Positions 8,008-17,247 of a stretch of DNA of 26,956 nucleotides are shown piece after piece. Under the pieces are notes generated by a model. The model saw only the letters and a list, made by a program, of their open reading frames with translations. It was not told where the DNA came from and did no database searches. This DNA comes from a virus. Every line of letters starts with the position of its first letter. Positions within the stretch are counted from its first letter, which is position 1. The position numbers and the translations under genes were made by a program. The stretch is from positions 1-26,956 of IMG/VR virus record IMGVR_UViG_3300046665_000377. One strand, written 5' to 3'.

Positions 8008-9276
8008 TTATTTTTGGAGCAAGATACGTACTGCACCTACAGCGCCTGCATGATCCCACTCAGTAGGAACGCCAGCGATAGGGTCAACGATCAGCTTCAG
8101 ATCAAGAGCGATGTTGTTGTATGTTTGACCAGCTTCGAGGTAGACAACAACAGTGTTGTTTGTGTAGTCGAAGTGAACGTCAGTGTGAGTTGTAGCTCCC
8201 ACTTTAACAACAACAGCGTTTTGCTCAACGCGATCAATTGTGCCACGAAGCTTGATGAAGATTGCGTTGTTGCGAGTATCAGCAGCAACTACAGCGTCAG
8301 CATCAGTTGTACCAGTGTTCGTGATAGTCACGTTACCAGATACAGTAACTGCTTCGATCAGACCGTCGTTATTCGATGTAACATCATAGATGTCAGCGAT
8401 CGAAACGCCAGTACGAACAGCTTTCGACTTGAAGTAACCATCAGTCAGGAATGGAATACCTTTGTTAGTCGCAGGAAGCAACAGATCTTCGAAAGTACCT
8501 TTCCAAGAGCTAAGTGCCCAAGGGTATCCGAATGGATAAGCACCAGCATCACCAGCAGTAGGGTTGTCGTAAGTAACTGCACCGTTCTTACCAGGGGATG
8601 GAGCGTACGAAGCGGCTTTCAGGAATGCCTCAAGCTCTTCGATTTTCGTATCCATGTAGTAAGCAAGCAAACCAGCAGGTGGCAATTCTTTTTCAACTGC
8701 CCAAGCTTGACCTACGATAGTCAACGGATCGTCAGTACCAGGGATAAACTTCGTGAAGTTACCATTAGCGCCAACTTTAACGTAGTCACCGTGAGTAAGA
8801 GCTTGTTTAGTCGAACCGTATACAGCACCGAATTGCATAGCGTTTGCAAAGCCGTTTGCTACTACCAAGTCAGCTGCAGCATCTACGCCAGATCCAGCTT
8901 CGAAGAATGGAAGCTCAATGTATTGACGAGTGATGATTGTTGGTTGGTTACCAGAGAAACGGTCGCGTTTGCGCTCGTACAGGTTGTGATGGTTGACACC
9001 GAAAGTTTTCAGAGTACCAGAAGCAGCCGTTTTAATAGCTGGTTGGTTACGGGAAGTTTCGTAGTCATACTCAATACCTGCGAACTCAACTGCTTTACCT
9101 TTTGCGATAACAACGTTTTGGTTGCCTTCTGGGCCGTAGAAGTAGTTGAACTTAACTGCTTCGTTCTTCGATACGATGAACTTTTCAGAAGGTGCATTGC
9201 CTTCGGAAACTACTAGGCCAGTGTGTGTCTTACCTTTGAAGTCCAAGCTACCTTGAACACCAGGGAATAATGCCAT
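8008..9276 (-). CDS. Probable head protein upstream of major capsid (decoration candidate)
   Basis: A 422-aa protein I do not recognise as a named family. It is beta-rich, with a Thr/Val/Asp-rich C-terminal third (EAVTVSGNVTITNTGTTDAD; TNNTVVVYLEAGQTYNN) suggesting a beta-sandwich, and an N-terminal part with FKGKTHTGLVVSEGNAPSEK. Its place between the prohead protease-scaffold gene and the major capsid gene is where many phages encode a capsid decoration or stabilisation protein. AAAGGAGG stands about 10 bases before the ATG, suggesting high expression. A second shell protein or a head fibre is possible. Confidence 0.55.
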   Translation of the reverse strand: MALFPGVQGSLDFKGKTHTGLVVSEGNAPSEKFIVSKNEAVKFNYFYGPEGNQNVVIAKGKAVEFAGIEYDYETSRNQPAIKTAASGTLKTFGVNHHNLYERKRDRFSGNQPTIITRQYIELPFFEAGSGVDAAADLVVANGFANAMQFGAVYGSTKQALTHGDYVKVGANGNFTKFIPGTDDPLTIVGQAWAVEKELPPAGLLAYYMDTKIEELEAFLKAASYAPSPGKNGAVTYDNPTAGDAGAYPFGYPWALSSWKGTFEDLLLPATNKGIPFLTDGYFKSKAVRTGVSIADIYDVTSNNDGLIEAVTVSGNVTITNTGTTDADAVVAADTRNNAIFIKLRGTIDRVEQNAVVVKVGATTHTDVHFDYTNNTVVVYLEAGQTYNNIALDLKLIVDPIAGVPTEWDHAGAVGAVRILLQK

Positions 9277-9305
9277 GAGTTGATATCCTCCTTTAGTTAA
9301 TTAGA

Positions 9306-10724
9306 TTACTTACGTCTTGCCAATCCAGGACCTGTGAACAGACCTTTCAAAGCTTCTTCCTTTGTCAGTTGAACGACTGGGGAAGTTGGATTCTCCTTAC
9401 CGTCTTGGATCGTTGCACTTACAGGGTTTTCAACCTTTTCAACTGTGCGTTGAGGTTTAACTCCTGTTGCTGCTTCAGATAATAGATCAATGAGGGAATC
9501 TTTAAGGGAATCAGATGAACGTGCGATATGTTGTTCCAGGGCTTCCTCACGGTTAGAAACCTTACCAAGTACAACCTTTAGATCAACAACACGTTCTGCT
9601 GTAGCCTTGTGCATTTGACTAGACAGTTCGCCATTTTGATCTAGCAAACCTTGTCTTTCAGCTTCAAAGCCTTCGACAGTCGTCTTAAGTTCAGCTACTT
9701 GAGCTTCTGCTGTTTCTTTACCAGCAGTAGCTTCAGCGAGTGCGCTATCTTTCTCTGCGATTGCTGCGTCTTTCTCAGTTACTTGAGTGTTCAAGCCTTC
9801 GATAGTTGCATCTTTCTCAGCGATAGTAGCGTTAGCTGTTGTTAATTGCTCTTCCAGCCCTTGCTTCTCAGCAGTTAATGTTTCTACTGTTTGAGTAAGC
9901 TCGGCTACCTGTGCTTGTAATTCAGCTTCAGTTGGCAACGTACTCGGATCTCCTTTCTGTTCCGTCGTGGGAAGCAACCCAGCATCTTTAGCAGACTCTT
10001 GTGTTACTAGCCACTCCGTTGATATTTTGCTTAAATCGATGTAGTTCTCGCCCGTCTTAGCAAATGCTTCAGCCGTTTGAATCTCACCGACATTCACAAC
10101 CATTGCATCTTGGTCGGCAGGAACGTTTACCCAGCTTAGTTCATCGAACCAAACTTGACCGATGATCCACTCGCAAGTGATACCATCGTACGCCTCACCT
10201 TTTTGGTGACCACACCATCCTTCTTCGATGATGTCAGTCCCGCAAATACTACATACAGCAGAATCTGTAGTAGCACCAATACTCACTGTCATTAATCGTC
10301 CGTCTAGGATACTCTGAACTGCTTTCGCATCAGTGATCTTTGGAATGACGATAATGCCTTCTCTACCAGCTTTCGTTTCGCTTGTGTAGATTGCGTTATG
10401 TACTCGACCAGTAGCGTCGGTATTGGTATCGTGATTGTAGATAACTGGTTTAGCATAAGGATACAACCAGCTATACACACCACTCTTAGCAAGTGGGTCA
10501 CCCCTTAGCTTGTCTGCCAAGTACCTAGTGTTGTTTCTAGTTCTGCCTGCGTGGATAGCTTCGATTCTCGGAAGCAAGAAACGTCCGTTCTTATCTTCCT
10601 GAGCTTCGGTGAAAGCTTTTCCGCTAGGAGTTAGAATGTTAGGCTTAACTGTGGTAGATTCGCCGATCTTGCGGGGATCGTAGTCAAGACCTTTCCACTT
10701 TAACGTGTTCAAGTTAACCTGCAC
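9306..10724 (-). CDS. Prohead maturation protease fused to coiled-coil scaffold
   Basis: A 472-aa protein. Residues about 1-215 look like an S78/U35-type prohead protease: His98 in YNHD followed by ATGRV, Ser148 in LMTVSIGA, and the conserved trailing motif ELSWVNVPAD (195-204). A zinc-knuckle-like insert follows the catalytic Ser: C158, C161, C171, H173. Residues about 265-375 form a long coiled coil with EKDAxIxE-type repeats, typical of internal scaffold that is degraded after shell assembly, and the C-terminus ends in a short basic tail. The start is ambiguous: the GTG at 10724 directly abuts GGGAGG, while a TTG four codons later (10712) has more usual spacing. The gene overlaps the portal gene's end by 11 bases. 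Confidence 0.8.
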   Translation of the reverse strand: MQVNLNTLKWKGLDYDPRKIGESTTVKPNILTPSGKAFTEAQEDKNGRFLLPRIEAIHAGRTRNNTRYLADKLRGDPLAKSGVYSWLYPYAKPVIYNHDTNTDATGRVHNAIYTSETKAGREGIIVIPKITDAKAVQSILDGRLMTVSIGATTDSAVCSICGTDIIEEGWCGHQKGEAYDGITCEWIIGQVWFDELSWVNVPADQDAMVVNVGEIQTAEAFAKTGENYIDLSKISTEWLVTQESAKDAGLLPTTEQKGDPSTLPTEAELQAQVAELTQTVETLTAEKQGLEEQLTTANATIAEKDATIEGLNTQVTEKDAAIAEKDSALAEATAGKETAEAQVAELKTTVEGFEAERQGLLDQNGELSSQMHKATAERVVDLKVVLGKVSNREEALEQHIARSSDSLKDSLIDLLSEAATGVKPQRTVEKVENPVSATIQDGKENPTSPVVQLTKEEALKGLFTGPGLARRK

Positions 10725-12903
10725 CTCCCTCGCTAGAGTTGATATTCAGTTGTATAGTACAGGTGCAATTCGGATGATGAGGTGGAATCGCATCTAGTAA
10801 ACTATCACTGTTCAAGTCTACCGAATCCTTAGCTTTCTCAACACAGCTTAGGCACTCAGGGTTATCGTTGTAAACAGCAACACTTTCCAGCTTTGCTGCT
10901 TTCGCTACTAAAGCTAACCCATAATTGTACGTTCTGTAAAGCTCTGTTTTTGAAATAAATTGGATTCTGTAGGAATTTGAGTTGAAAGCACCAGTAATGA
11001 GTGAGATTCTCTCCACTGTATCCTCGTTTTCGATCGCTTTAAGGATCAAATCCCGCATGTCATTCGCTAGACGGTCAGTGAAAGAGGATGCTATCTTCTT
11101 CACTTTATCTAGTTGGAGATAAGTATCGTTGCTCAGGTTCGTACCATTCACAGCTGCTCTACCGTGGGAAAGCCCTAAATAGAAAGCTTGTGTCAGATTG
11201 TTCTCGATCTGAGATCGCAATGTTTGTTTAGCTAGGTGGATTACGAAAGCTTGAATCTGCTCCTTGCTTTTCCCCTGCTTAGTCATCGCGACAACGTCAT
11301 CTCTGAATGCGTTCCAAGTTTTTTGGAGGCTCTCAGTCGTACTAGTAATTCTCAATTCAGAAAGAAGATTAACCCTTTGGGTATCCTCCGTCAATACCTT
11401 AGAAGAAAATTCTTCTTCAATAATGATAGATTCGTCTTCAACACCCTCTTCAACAGCGCTACTGCTCCGTTTTGGGTTGCCTGGAGACGTTTTCTTACCG
11501 TTCTGGTTAGCTGGCTGATCCTTATTGGAGCCTGCGTTGTTAGCTGCATCGGTCGATGCTGAAGCTGCCGCAGAAGCCTCTGCTGTTTGAACAGCGATAG
11601 GAATCGTCACCATGTTGAAGTATAGACGACCTTCATCTGTAACGGGATCAAGTCCCATGAGTGCTCGTAGTTCTTCATGAGTAACAGCATTCTGAACGAA
11701 TAGCTGAACAGCATGATTCTCTTTCTTGATCTTCGCATCAAGCTCGATCTCAGCAAACTCGAAGAGAACTTCATCATCAACATTGATTACTGGGTCAAAT
11801 CCACCTTCAAAGAGAAGCTCATTAACTATCTTCAATTGAATCACATTGCGGAAGATGGCTTGGAACTCTTTTACTCCATCGATCATCTCAGCAGATAGGT
11901 TGTCCGCAGTACCACGGTTAGCTGTGTCACCAATACCCATTACGATATCAGATACAGCAAGACCAGAGAATACACGCTGACGGAAGTAGAGAAGATAAGG
12001 GTTGGCATCTAGCGCCGCACCACCATTAGATACAACGGAGATATTATGACGCTCAGGAACAACGATGCCGCCGTCCATAGGCATATCACGAATAGCTTCA
12101 CGGATATCCTCGATCTCTTCATCTGTCGCTTCAAACCCAGGCTTATCGATACCTACTTGGTACTGATAGAGAGGGAATAGATTACGATAGACAAGTCTAG
12201 CTACGTTCTCTTCGATTTGACGAAGCATCTTAACGTCATCAAGCACAGGGAAGATATATGGGATACCATAGGCTCTACCACGAGGTTTCTTATAAGCAAA
12301 GTGAATCATGTCCTCGACTTTAATATCGATGGATGACCCGCCGCCTACGTCCTGCTGGAACTTGAGGATCTTACCTGTCTCATCACGAGAGATATTGATT
12401 GTTGTTGGAGGCAGAACAAAGTAACCTGCTACAGGTTGATTTCCTGTATAACCTACGGCTTTAACACCTGCTACTGATCCACCAGATTTCTGTCTAGCTT
12501 TAACAACGAAAGCATTACCATACAGAACTAAGTCCATTGCGATTTCTCTAAAGAAGTCGTCAGTAGACTTATCCGTAGCTTCTTCCATAAGCTTAAGACG
12601 CATCCAGATGTACTCCGTTGCAGCTTCGTTCTTACCTGAGAAATCCCAGCCTTCCTTGAGGATAAGCTCGGCATACTTGTTTACTGCTCTTGTAATGTAA
12701 GAGTCAGTGTTGTAGGCACGGGTGATCTCATCAAGATCGACGGATGACGATTCAAACTCACCACCGCCACTACCTTTGAGAGCCTGACCTACTTTCTTGA
12801 TCTGCACTTTCTTCGGATCACGTTTAGCGCCAGAGGCTTCCGCCACAGGTGTAGTGGAAGTCCCCCAGCGATTAGTGAGCCACTCTCTAGCTTTATCGAA
12901 CAT
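10714..12903 (-). CDS. Portal protein with MuF-like C-terminal domain
   Basis: A 729-aa fusion. Residues about 55-430 match phage portal proteins (AYNTDSYITRAVNKYAELIL; KPRGRAYGIPYIFPVLDDVK; SGLAVSDIVMGIG; RGTADNLSAEMI). The portal ring is the DNA entry channel and motor docking site. Residues about 435-500 are an Ala/Ser/Asn/Gln-rich then acidic linker. Residues about 520-729 resemble the MuF minor head protein: a helical region, SKTELYRTYNYGLA, then C684xxC687 and the PPHHPNCTCTI motif (C713, C715). MuF is usually a separate gene, so the fusion is notable. The ATG has GGAG 5 bases upstream and follows the phosphoesterase stop by 17 bases. Confidence 0.82.
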   Translation of the reverse strand: MFDKAREWLTNRWGTSTTPVAEASGAKRDPKKVQIKKVGQALKGSGGGEFESSSVDLDEITRAYNTDSYITRAVNKYAELILKEGWDFSGKNEAATEYIWMRLKLMEEATDKSTDDFFREIAMDLVLYGNAFVVKARQKSGGSVAGVKAVGYTGNQPVAGYFVLPPTTINISRDETGKILKFQQDVGGGSSIDIKVEDMIHFAYKKPRGRAYGIPYIFPVLDDVKMLRQIEENVARLVYRNLFPLYQYQVGIDKPGFEATDEEIEDIREAIRDMPMDGGIVVPERHNISVVSNGGAALDANPYLLYFRQRVFSGLAVSDIVMGIGDTANRGTADNLSAEMIDGVKEFQAIFRNVIQLKIVNELLFEGGFDPVINVDDEVLFEFAEIELDAKIKKENHAVQLFVQNAVTHEELRALMGLDPVTDEGRLYFNMVTIPIAVQTAEASAAASASTDAANNAGSNKDQPANQNGKKTSPGNPKRSSSAVEEGVEDESIIIEEEFSSKVLTEDTQRVNLLSELRITSTTESLQKTWNAFRDDVVAMTKQGKSKEQIQAFVIHLAKQTLRSQIENNLTQAFYLGLSHGRAAVNGTNLSNDTYLQLDKVKKIASSFTDRLANDMRDLILKAIENEDTVERISLITGAFNSNSYRIQFISKTELYRTYNYGLALVAKAAKLESVAVYNDNPECLSCVEKAKDSVDLNSDSLLDAIPPHHPNCTCTIQLNINSSEGGAG

Positions 12904-12920
12904 GACTCTCCATCACTTCC

Positions 12921-13802
12921 TTAGATAATGACTCTGACATCCTTCTTATCAGGCCGTAGTTCGATTCTCGAAAGACCTGTGATAGATGGAGCTAGGCCTT
13001 TCATCTCTGCATATCCGCCCCAGTATTCCATGAACGATCCACCTACTACATATGTACGGATGTATGGCTCAAGGAAATCTTCGTTGCCCATAACGTATAC
13101 GACGTCTTTGTGAGATTGAAGACCATGAGTGTGACCACTGAAGTAAAGGTCAGCAATAGGTACGACAGAGTTCAGCTTCTCAGCCGATTTAGTTTTAGAA
13201 GCAGATGTGCTTCCGCCGCCAGCACCATGGAAGGCAACGATTTTATAGGAGATGTTATTCACAACGACATTGAAGAATCCTTGGTAGCCAAAGTATGGTA
13301 CGCCCAGCTTGTCAGCTAGCAATTCCATTGGATTGATACCGATCATTTGGTAGACACGTTCTTCATGGTTGCCTGGGCCAACGCCGAGGATCTTGCCAGC
13401 ATCAGCTAGTGGTTTGAGGATTTGGTACAGCGCATTCAATTGCTCAGGGATATTAGCTTCTTCTTCAAACATACCTGCCCCTACGCTAACCTTAGTTGCT
13501 GTTTCTGCGAGATCACCATTAAGAATGGTAACGCAATTAGGTGTTCTTAGAATGTATTCACAAAATGCCTTGAAGTAAGGTACATTGGAGTGACGACTTC
13601 CAAGATGCACGTCAGTAATAGGAATAATAATAAGTCCATCTTTCTCAAATCCTTCGCCATTGAATTCATACTTAAGTATTTTCTTTCCTTGGCGTTTGTT
13701 GGAGTCTCGAACTTGATAGAACGTTTCCAAGGATTTTTCTACTGGCACTGGTGTAATCCCCATTTTCGACAGTACCACTTGCATTTGGTTTTCAATAGAC
13801 AT
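12921..13802 (-). CDS. Calcineurin-like metallophosphoesterase
   Basis: A 293-aa protein with the complete metallophosphoesterase signature: D64xH66 (ITDVHLG), G96D97 (NGDLAE), G144NHE147, H192 (AFHGAG) and G223HTH226. These residues bind two metal ions in enzymes that hydrolyse phosphate esters or nucleic acids. The order and spacing are intact, so it should be active. The substrate cannot be read from sequence. It lies between the 480-aa unknown gene and the portal, with spacers of only 14 and 17 bases, and so is co-expressed with packaging genes. GGGGAG lies about 8 bases before the ATG. DNA or nucleotide processing during packaging is possible; a virion-associated role is an alternative. 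Confidence 0.85.
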   Translation of the reverse strand: MSIENQMQVVLSKMGITPVPVEKSLETFYQVRDSNKRQGKKILKYEFNGEGFEKDGLIIIPITDVHLGSRHSNVPYFKAFCEYILRTPNCVTILNGDLAETATKVSVGAGMFEEEANIPEQLNALYQILKPLADAGKILGVGPGNHEERVYQMIGINPMELLADKLGVPYFGYQGFFNVVVNNISYKIVAFHGAGGGSTSASKTKSAEKLNSVVPIADLYFSGHTHGLQSHKDVVYVMGNEDFLEPYIRTYVVGGSFMEYWGGYAEMKGLAPSITGLSRIELRPDKKDVRVII

Positions 13803-13816
13803 TGAATACTCTCCCC

Positions 13817-15259
13817 TTATTCAGATAGTCCCTCTTGTTTAATGAACTCCTGCAACCATTCCGCTAGGTTAGCCTTTGGTGGCCAACTTGCTGTTCCCGT
13901 GTAGGAGATCAATCGATCTATAATATTGTAAAATTGCCTTGCCGAATCTTTATCCACCAGCATATTGAGCTTTTCCGATCTGAGATCAGTATCTAGTGAA
14001 TGTATCTTGTAGAAGTCACTAGATTGTTCAGTATACAGGCTGTCTGCTTGAGTCAGGCTACCTACGATATGTTCAGCAACTTCATTGAACGTAGCATCCT
14101 CTGTTGGAGCATCTAGTACGTTAATCGCATCATAGATGTCACCGAACACTTCGTTTCGTAAATGAACACCTTTAACCAGCGATTTGTTGACGTTGGTTTT
14201 GACTTGATTACTAGCTAATCCGCGCAGATTCTCTTTCGCGCTATCTGTTGCTTCAATCTTACCGTCGATAGACAGCTTCAATAATGCCTGTACCTTACGT
14301 AACCCATTTTGGGCTTGCTGTCCAGAAGAATATTGCTGTATTAGGCTATAGAGCGTGTTATAAACCGTTCCTTGGTAGGGGCTGTAGTCAGAATAAGCTA
14401 CAATCGAGTTCACCAATGGTTCAACGTTATCAACCTTAGATTGTACTAGAGAGGAGATCTCATTCTTACTATAGAGTCTACGCTTGATGTCACGAAGCGG
14501 AGTGTATGTGCTATAGAAATCAGCACGAGCATTGTAGTACTCGTCGGTTTCCCGCGCATTAATCTTCGCTAGTCGCATCTCAGAAGCTGATGCCTGATTG
14601 GATGCACGTAGTGCAAGGAACTTATCGATCATTGCTTGCTCGGCACTAGTGATAGTAGCCAGTACAGCATCATCGATGGTATTCCCCGCAGGTAGTTCAC
14701 TAGAATCTACGAACTGTAGGAACAGTCCCTTCTTAATGAACTCTAGTATCGACTCCCAATCCTGTGTCATTTCGACAACGTCAGGATAAAGCTCACCTAC
14801 TAAACTTCCATTTACGTCAGCCTGATAGCTTTCGTAGATGTCTGTTAGGATAATTTTCTCATGGGAATCCTCGGAAAGCAATGCTTTTTTATACAGATCG
14901 AAAGAAATAGTTCCATTAGACACGTCTCCACCTAGCGTCTGAGCTGCCTCAGTTACTAGATCGATGTGTTTAACAGGAATAGTTGCGGAAACATTCTTTA
15001 ATAGATCCTCAAATTCAGCCTTAATATCATTAAGAGAGTCTAGTATAGCTACTGACCCTGTCCACGTATTAGCTGTATTAGGAACGACCAGAGGTCTGAC
15101 CGAAGCTTCGAGATTATCCAAGCTGATATTACTAGCCGCTGTATAAGGAGTACTGTTAATAACAGGCTTTGTATATTCAAGATTAGGTCGGTAGTTAATC
15201 TCATTCCGTTCTTGCTGTGTATCAATCCCTGAACCGTTTATCTGTTTAATATCCTCCAC
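13817..15259 (-). CDS. Unrecognised 480-aa protein between terminase and phosphoesterase
   Basis: A mostly helical protein with no motif I can name. The reading frame is open to 15343, but the upstream part lacks a ribosome binding site. The GTG at 15259 follows AAGGTGGGTGAT and gives MEDIKQINGSG, so I prefer it. Long predicted helices include SAEQAMIDKFLALRASNQAS and VYNTLYSLIQQYSSGQQAQN. No signal peptide or membrane segment is visible. Its place between large terminase and portal suggests a packaging, portal-associated or internal head role. It is separated from the terminase stop by about 200 bases of odd sequence described separately. Confidence 0.55.
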   Translation of the reverse strand: MEDIKQINGSGIDTQQERNEINYRPNLEYTKPVINSTPYTAASNISLDNLEASVRPLVVPNTANTWTGSVAILDSLNDIKAEFEDLLKNVSATIPVKHIDLVTEAAQTLGGDVSNGTISFDLYKKALLSEDSHEKIILTDIYESYQADVNGSLVGELYPDVVEMTQDWESILEFIKKGLFLQFVDSSELPAGNTIDDAVLATITSAEQAMIDKFLALRASNQASASEMRLAKINARETDEYYNARADFYSTYTPLRDIKRRLYSKNEISSLVQSKVDNVEPLVNSIVAYSDYSPYQGTVYNTLYSLIQQYSSGQQAQNGLRKVQALLKLSIDGKIEATDSAKENLRGLASNQVKTNVNKSLVKGVHLRNEVFGDIYDAINVLDAPTEDATFNEVAEHIVGSLTQADSLYTEQSSDFYKIHSLDTDLRSEKLNMLVDKDSARQFYNIIDRLISYTGTASWPPKANLAEWLQEFIKQEGLSE

Positions 15260-15459
15260 GGTATCACCCACCTTATCAATGTATAAAAAAATGGCAACGA
15301 ACCTACGAGGAGGGGAGGAGTAGCCCCGCAGGTCGCTGCACAAGGGAGAGGGAGGGATTTGGTCTTACGACCATGGCAAGGGGAATATCGAAGGGGAGGG
15401 GAGGCTCCCAATCAACTATTTGCAGATTAACCCTTTGCCTATCCCCCGTCAACAATAAA
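15260..15459. other. 200-base gap with C/T-rich tracts and a GUAA hairpin
   Basis: The stretch between the large terminase stop and the 480-aa gene is the only sizeable gap in the packaging genes. The minus-strand RNA has three pyrimidine tracts (plus-strand purine runs near 15308-15322, 15342-15356 and 15389-15405). It also has a hairpin TGGTC-GTAA-GACCA (15360-15373) and one copy of a 31-base repeat (15424-15454). An open frame ending at 15303 could give about 50 residues from a TTG near 15450, but it has no good ribosome binding site and a codon use (CCC, CTC, TCC) unlike its neighbours, so I do not call a gene. Confidence 0.4.
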
Positions 15460-17247
15460 TTACCAGCCTCGTCTACCAGGATTATTGTTTCTACCTGTTC
15501 CTCTAGAACCCCACGTATCGAGCTTATCGCCCTTGTCTTTCTTCTTCGACCAACCGAGTGAAACCTTACGCAATGGACGTGGTCCAGGCTCATCCCAGTC
15601 ATCTTTTGTTGTCTTGCTTTCACTCTTGAACATGGACTGTATTGCTTTCAATGGATCAACAAATTTCATATTAGCACTCCCAAACGCCTTAGCGACATCG
15701 ATCTGATGGATTGTTTCAGCTACTTCAGGCATTTCAATAATAAAAGCTAACAGCGAAAGCATCATTGCATCTAAAGCATGCTCATCATCACTAGAGTATG
15801 TAGGCTCACCAGTCTTAGGAGACACTCTCTCAACCGTGTAGTTGGTCATCTGACGAGCGATAGTCTCATCTACTTCCCTACTAGGTATACGCAATGTACC
15901 GCGCTCTAAGAGCATTGTCGTCTGGCTAACCATGAACGGTTTGATTGGTTTCTTCTCAAAGACACGGCTAATTGGATCTCGCACTTCATGCGAAGAACCT
16001 AGGTGTATACCTTTAACCTTGTTGCCAATACGTTTACGTAACATCTCAATCTGGTACTCACCCGCACCTCGGTCAGGGTAAATGAATCGAGGATTGTAGA
16101 TTGCGTCAAGTTCAACGACCTTTTCTACTGCTTTATCGTAGGTAAAATCACCTTTAGGAATCTCGATACGGTTAATAACACGGAATCGACCCTTACCTTC
16201 AATAAGGTTGTCTGAATGTCGCTTCTCATCGAATGGATCCCATTGAGTAACAACAATTTGTGTTGCCGCACCAAACTTATCCCAGTCAATACCGATTGTG
16301 ATCGGGCTATCATGACGAGGACGATCCATGAATGCATATGGTGTGTCAGATGCTTCGTCGATGTAATCCTTATTGAATACACCGATCATCTCTGTACCGA
16401 ACTCTGCAAGTACCTCGTGCTCATAAGCAACTTGGGTATACATACCACGAAGCTCTTGTTCCAGTGATGGGCTCCACTCAGGGTTGACCATCGTTGGGAA
16501 GTAGAACTCAGCCCAGCCTTTAGCACTTGCCCTGTTGTAGTCAGCTAGGTTGTAGTCTGCTTTCTTTCTGTCATACTTGATCGCAACTTCATCTCCGAGA
16601 TCTTGCATGCTCGTAGCATGCGGGAAGTTTCTAAACTTTTGCTCTGTGCAAAGCTTAAAGAACATACCACGACGACCAGTAGGTGTAGATGCAACCATTA
16701 CACCGATACGTTGTGGAGCCTCAAGAGAGATCGCATAGATCGTCTCAAAGTCCTTATCAGTCATATAGTCAACTTCGTCCATGTACAGCCAGTCAGCTTT
16801 TTGACCACGGAGAGATCCACCCTCTGCGCCAGAACGTGTACCAGCGGTGAACAGTTTGATCTTAGAACCATTTTTGAACGTGATGATGTATGGATTACGG
16901 GTCATTCCGACGATACTGTCAGCAAGGGCTGGGTTATTATCGATAAACTCTTTAAGCTGGTCGAAGATCAGACGAGCTTGGTTATCGTAAGGAGTCGCAA
17001 CAACGCATGTCGCACCGCGAGGGACTTTCCCACCATTACATGTGAATGACACCCATAGCATATGCGCACACATAGTCCATGTCTTGCCAATACGTCGCCC
17101 ACATCGCAATACTTTACGATTGTGAGGATGTCGTAATATCTCAGCCTGATACCAGCGAGGGGCGGTACCCAAATGATGGGTCGCCCACTTGACTGGATCA
17201 GAGAAGATTTCTAGCATCTCTTGGTCATGTCTAGTAAACTTAGTCAT
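15460..17247 (-). CDS. terL: Terminase large subunit (packaging ATPase and nuclease)
   Basis: A 595-aa motor protein that docks on the portal, pumps DNA into the prohead and cuts concatemers. The ATPase domain has an adenine-binding WYQAEILRH segment, a Walker A variant CGRRIGKTW (49-57) and a Walker B WLYMDE (153-158). The coupling motif is ASTPTGRRG (186-194). The nuclease domain shows D321/D323 (IGIDWDKFG), D392 (IYPDRGAGE) and the SDDEHALDAM block at 486-495. The frame extends upstream to 17319, but the ATG at 17247 has AAGGATGAGG ahead of it and overlaps the upstream gene's stop by 8 bases (ATGACTAA), so it is the likely start. The C-terminal tail (about 540-595) is Lys/Arg/Gly-rich and probably flexible. 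Confidence 0.92.
   Translation of the reverse strand: MTKFTRHDQEMLEIFSDPVKWATHHLGTAPRWYQAEILRHPHNRKVLRCGRRIGKTWTMCAHMLWVSFTCNGGKVPRGATCVVATPYDNQARLIFDQLKEFIDNNPALADSIVGMTRNPYIITFKNGSKIKLFTAGTRSGAEGGSLRGQKADWLYMDEVDYMTDKDFETIYAISLEAPQRIGVMVASTPTGRRGMFFKLCTEQKFRNFPHATSMQDLGDEVAIKYDRKKADYNLADYNRASAKGWAEFYFPTMVNPEWSPSLEQELRGMYTQVAYEHEVLAEFGTEMIGVFNKDYIDEASDTPYAFMDRPRHDSPITIGIDWDKFGAATQIVVTQWDPFDEKRHSDNLIEGKGRFRVINRIEIPKGDFTYDKAVEKVVELDAIYNPRFIYPDRGAGEYQIEMLRKRIGNKVKGIHLGSSHEVRDPISRVFEKKPIKPFMVSQTTMLLERGTLRIPSREVDETIARQMTNYTVERVSPKTGEPTYSSDDEHALDAMMLSLLAFIIEMPEVAETIHQIDVAKAFGSANMKFVDPLKAIQSMFKSESKTTKDDWDEPGPRPLRKVSLGWSKKKDKGDKLDTWGSRGTGRNNNPGRRGW

Noticed and set aside
6816-9216. Long plus-strand open frames opposite the major capsid and 422-aa genes (6816-7931, 7831-9216)
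   Set aside because: They are mirror frames of highly expressed genes with biased codons. They cross the intergenic hairpin, lack ribosome binding sites and have implausible compositions.
15303-15623. 106-codon minus-strand frame overlapping the terL 3' end
   Set aside because: Half of it is inside terL in another frame, the rest is Pro/Leu-rich with atypical codons, and no supported start exists. Its similarity to the portal peptide around TQRVNL follows from the 31-base repeat and carries several amino-acid changes.
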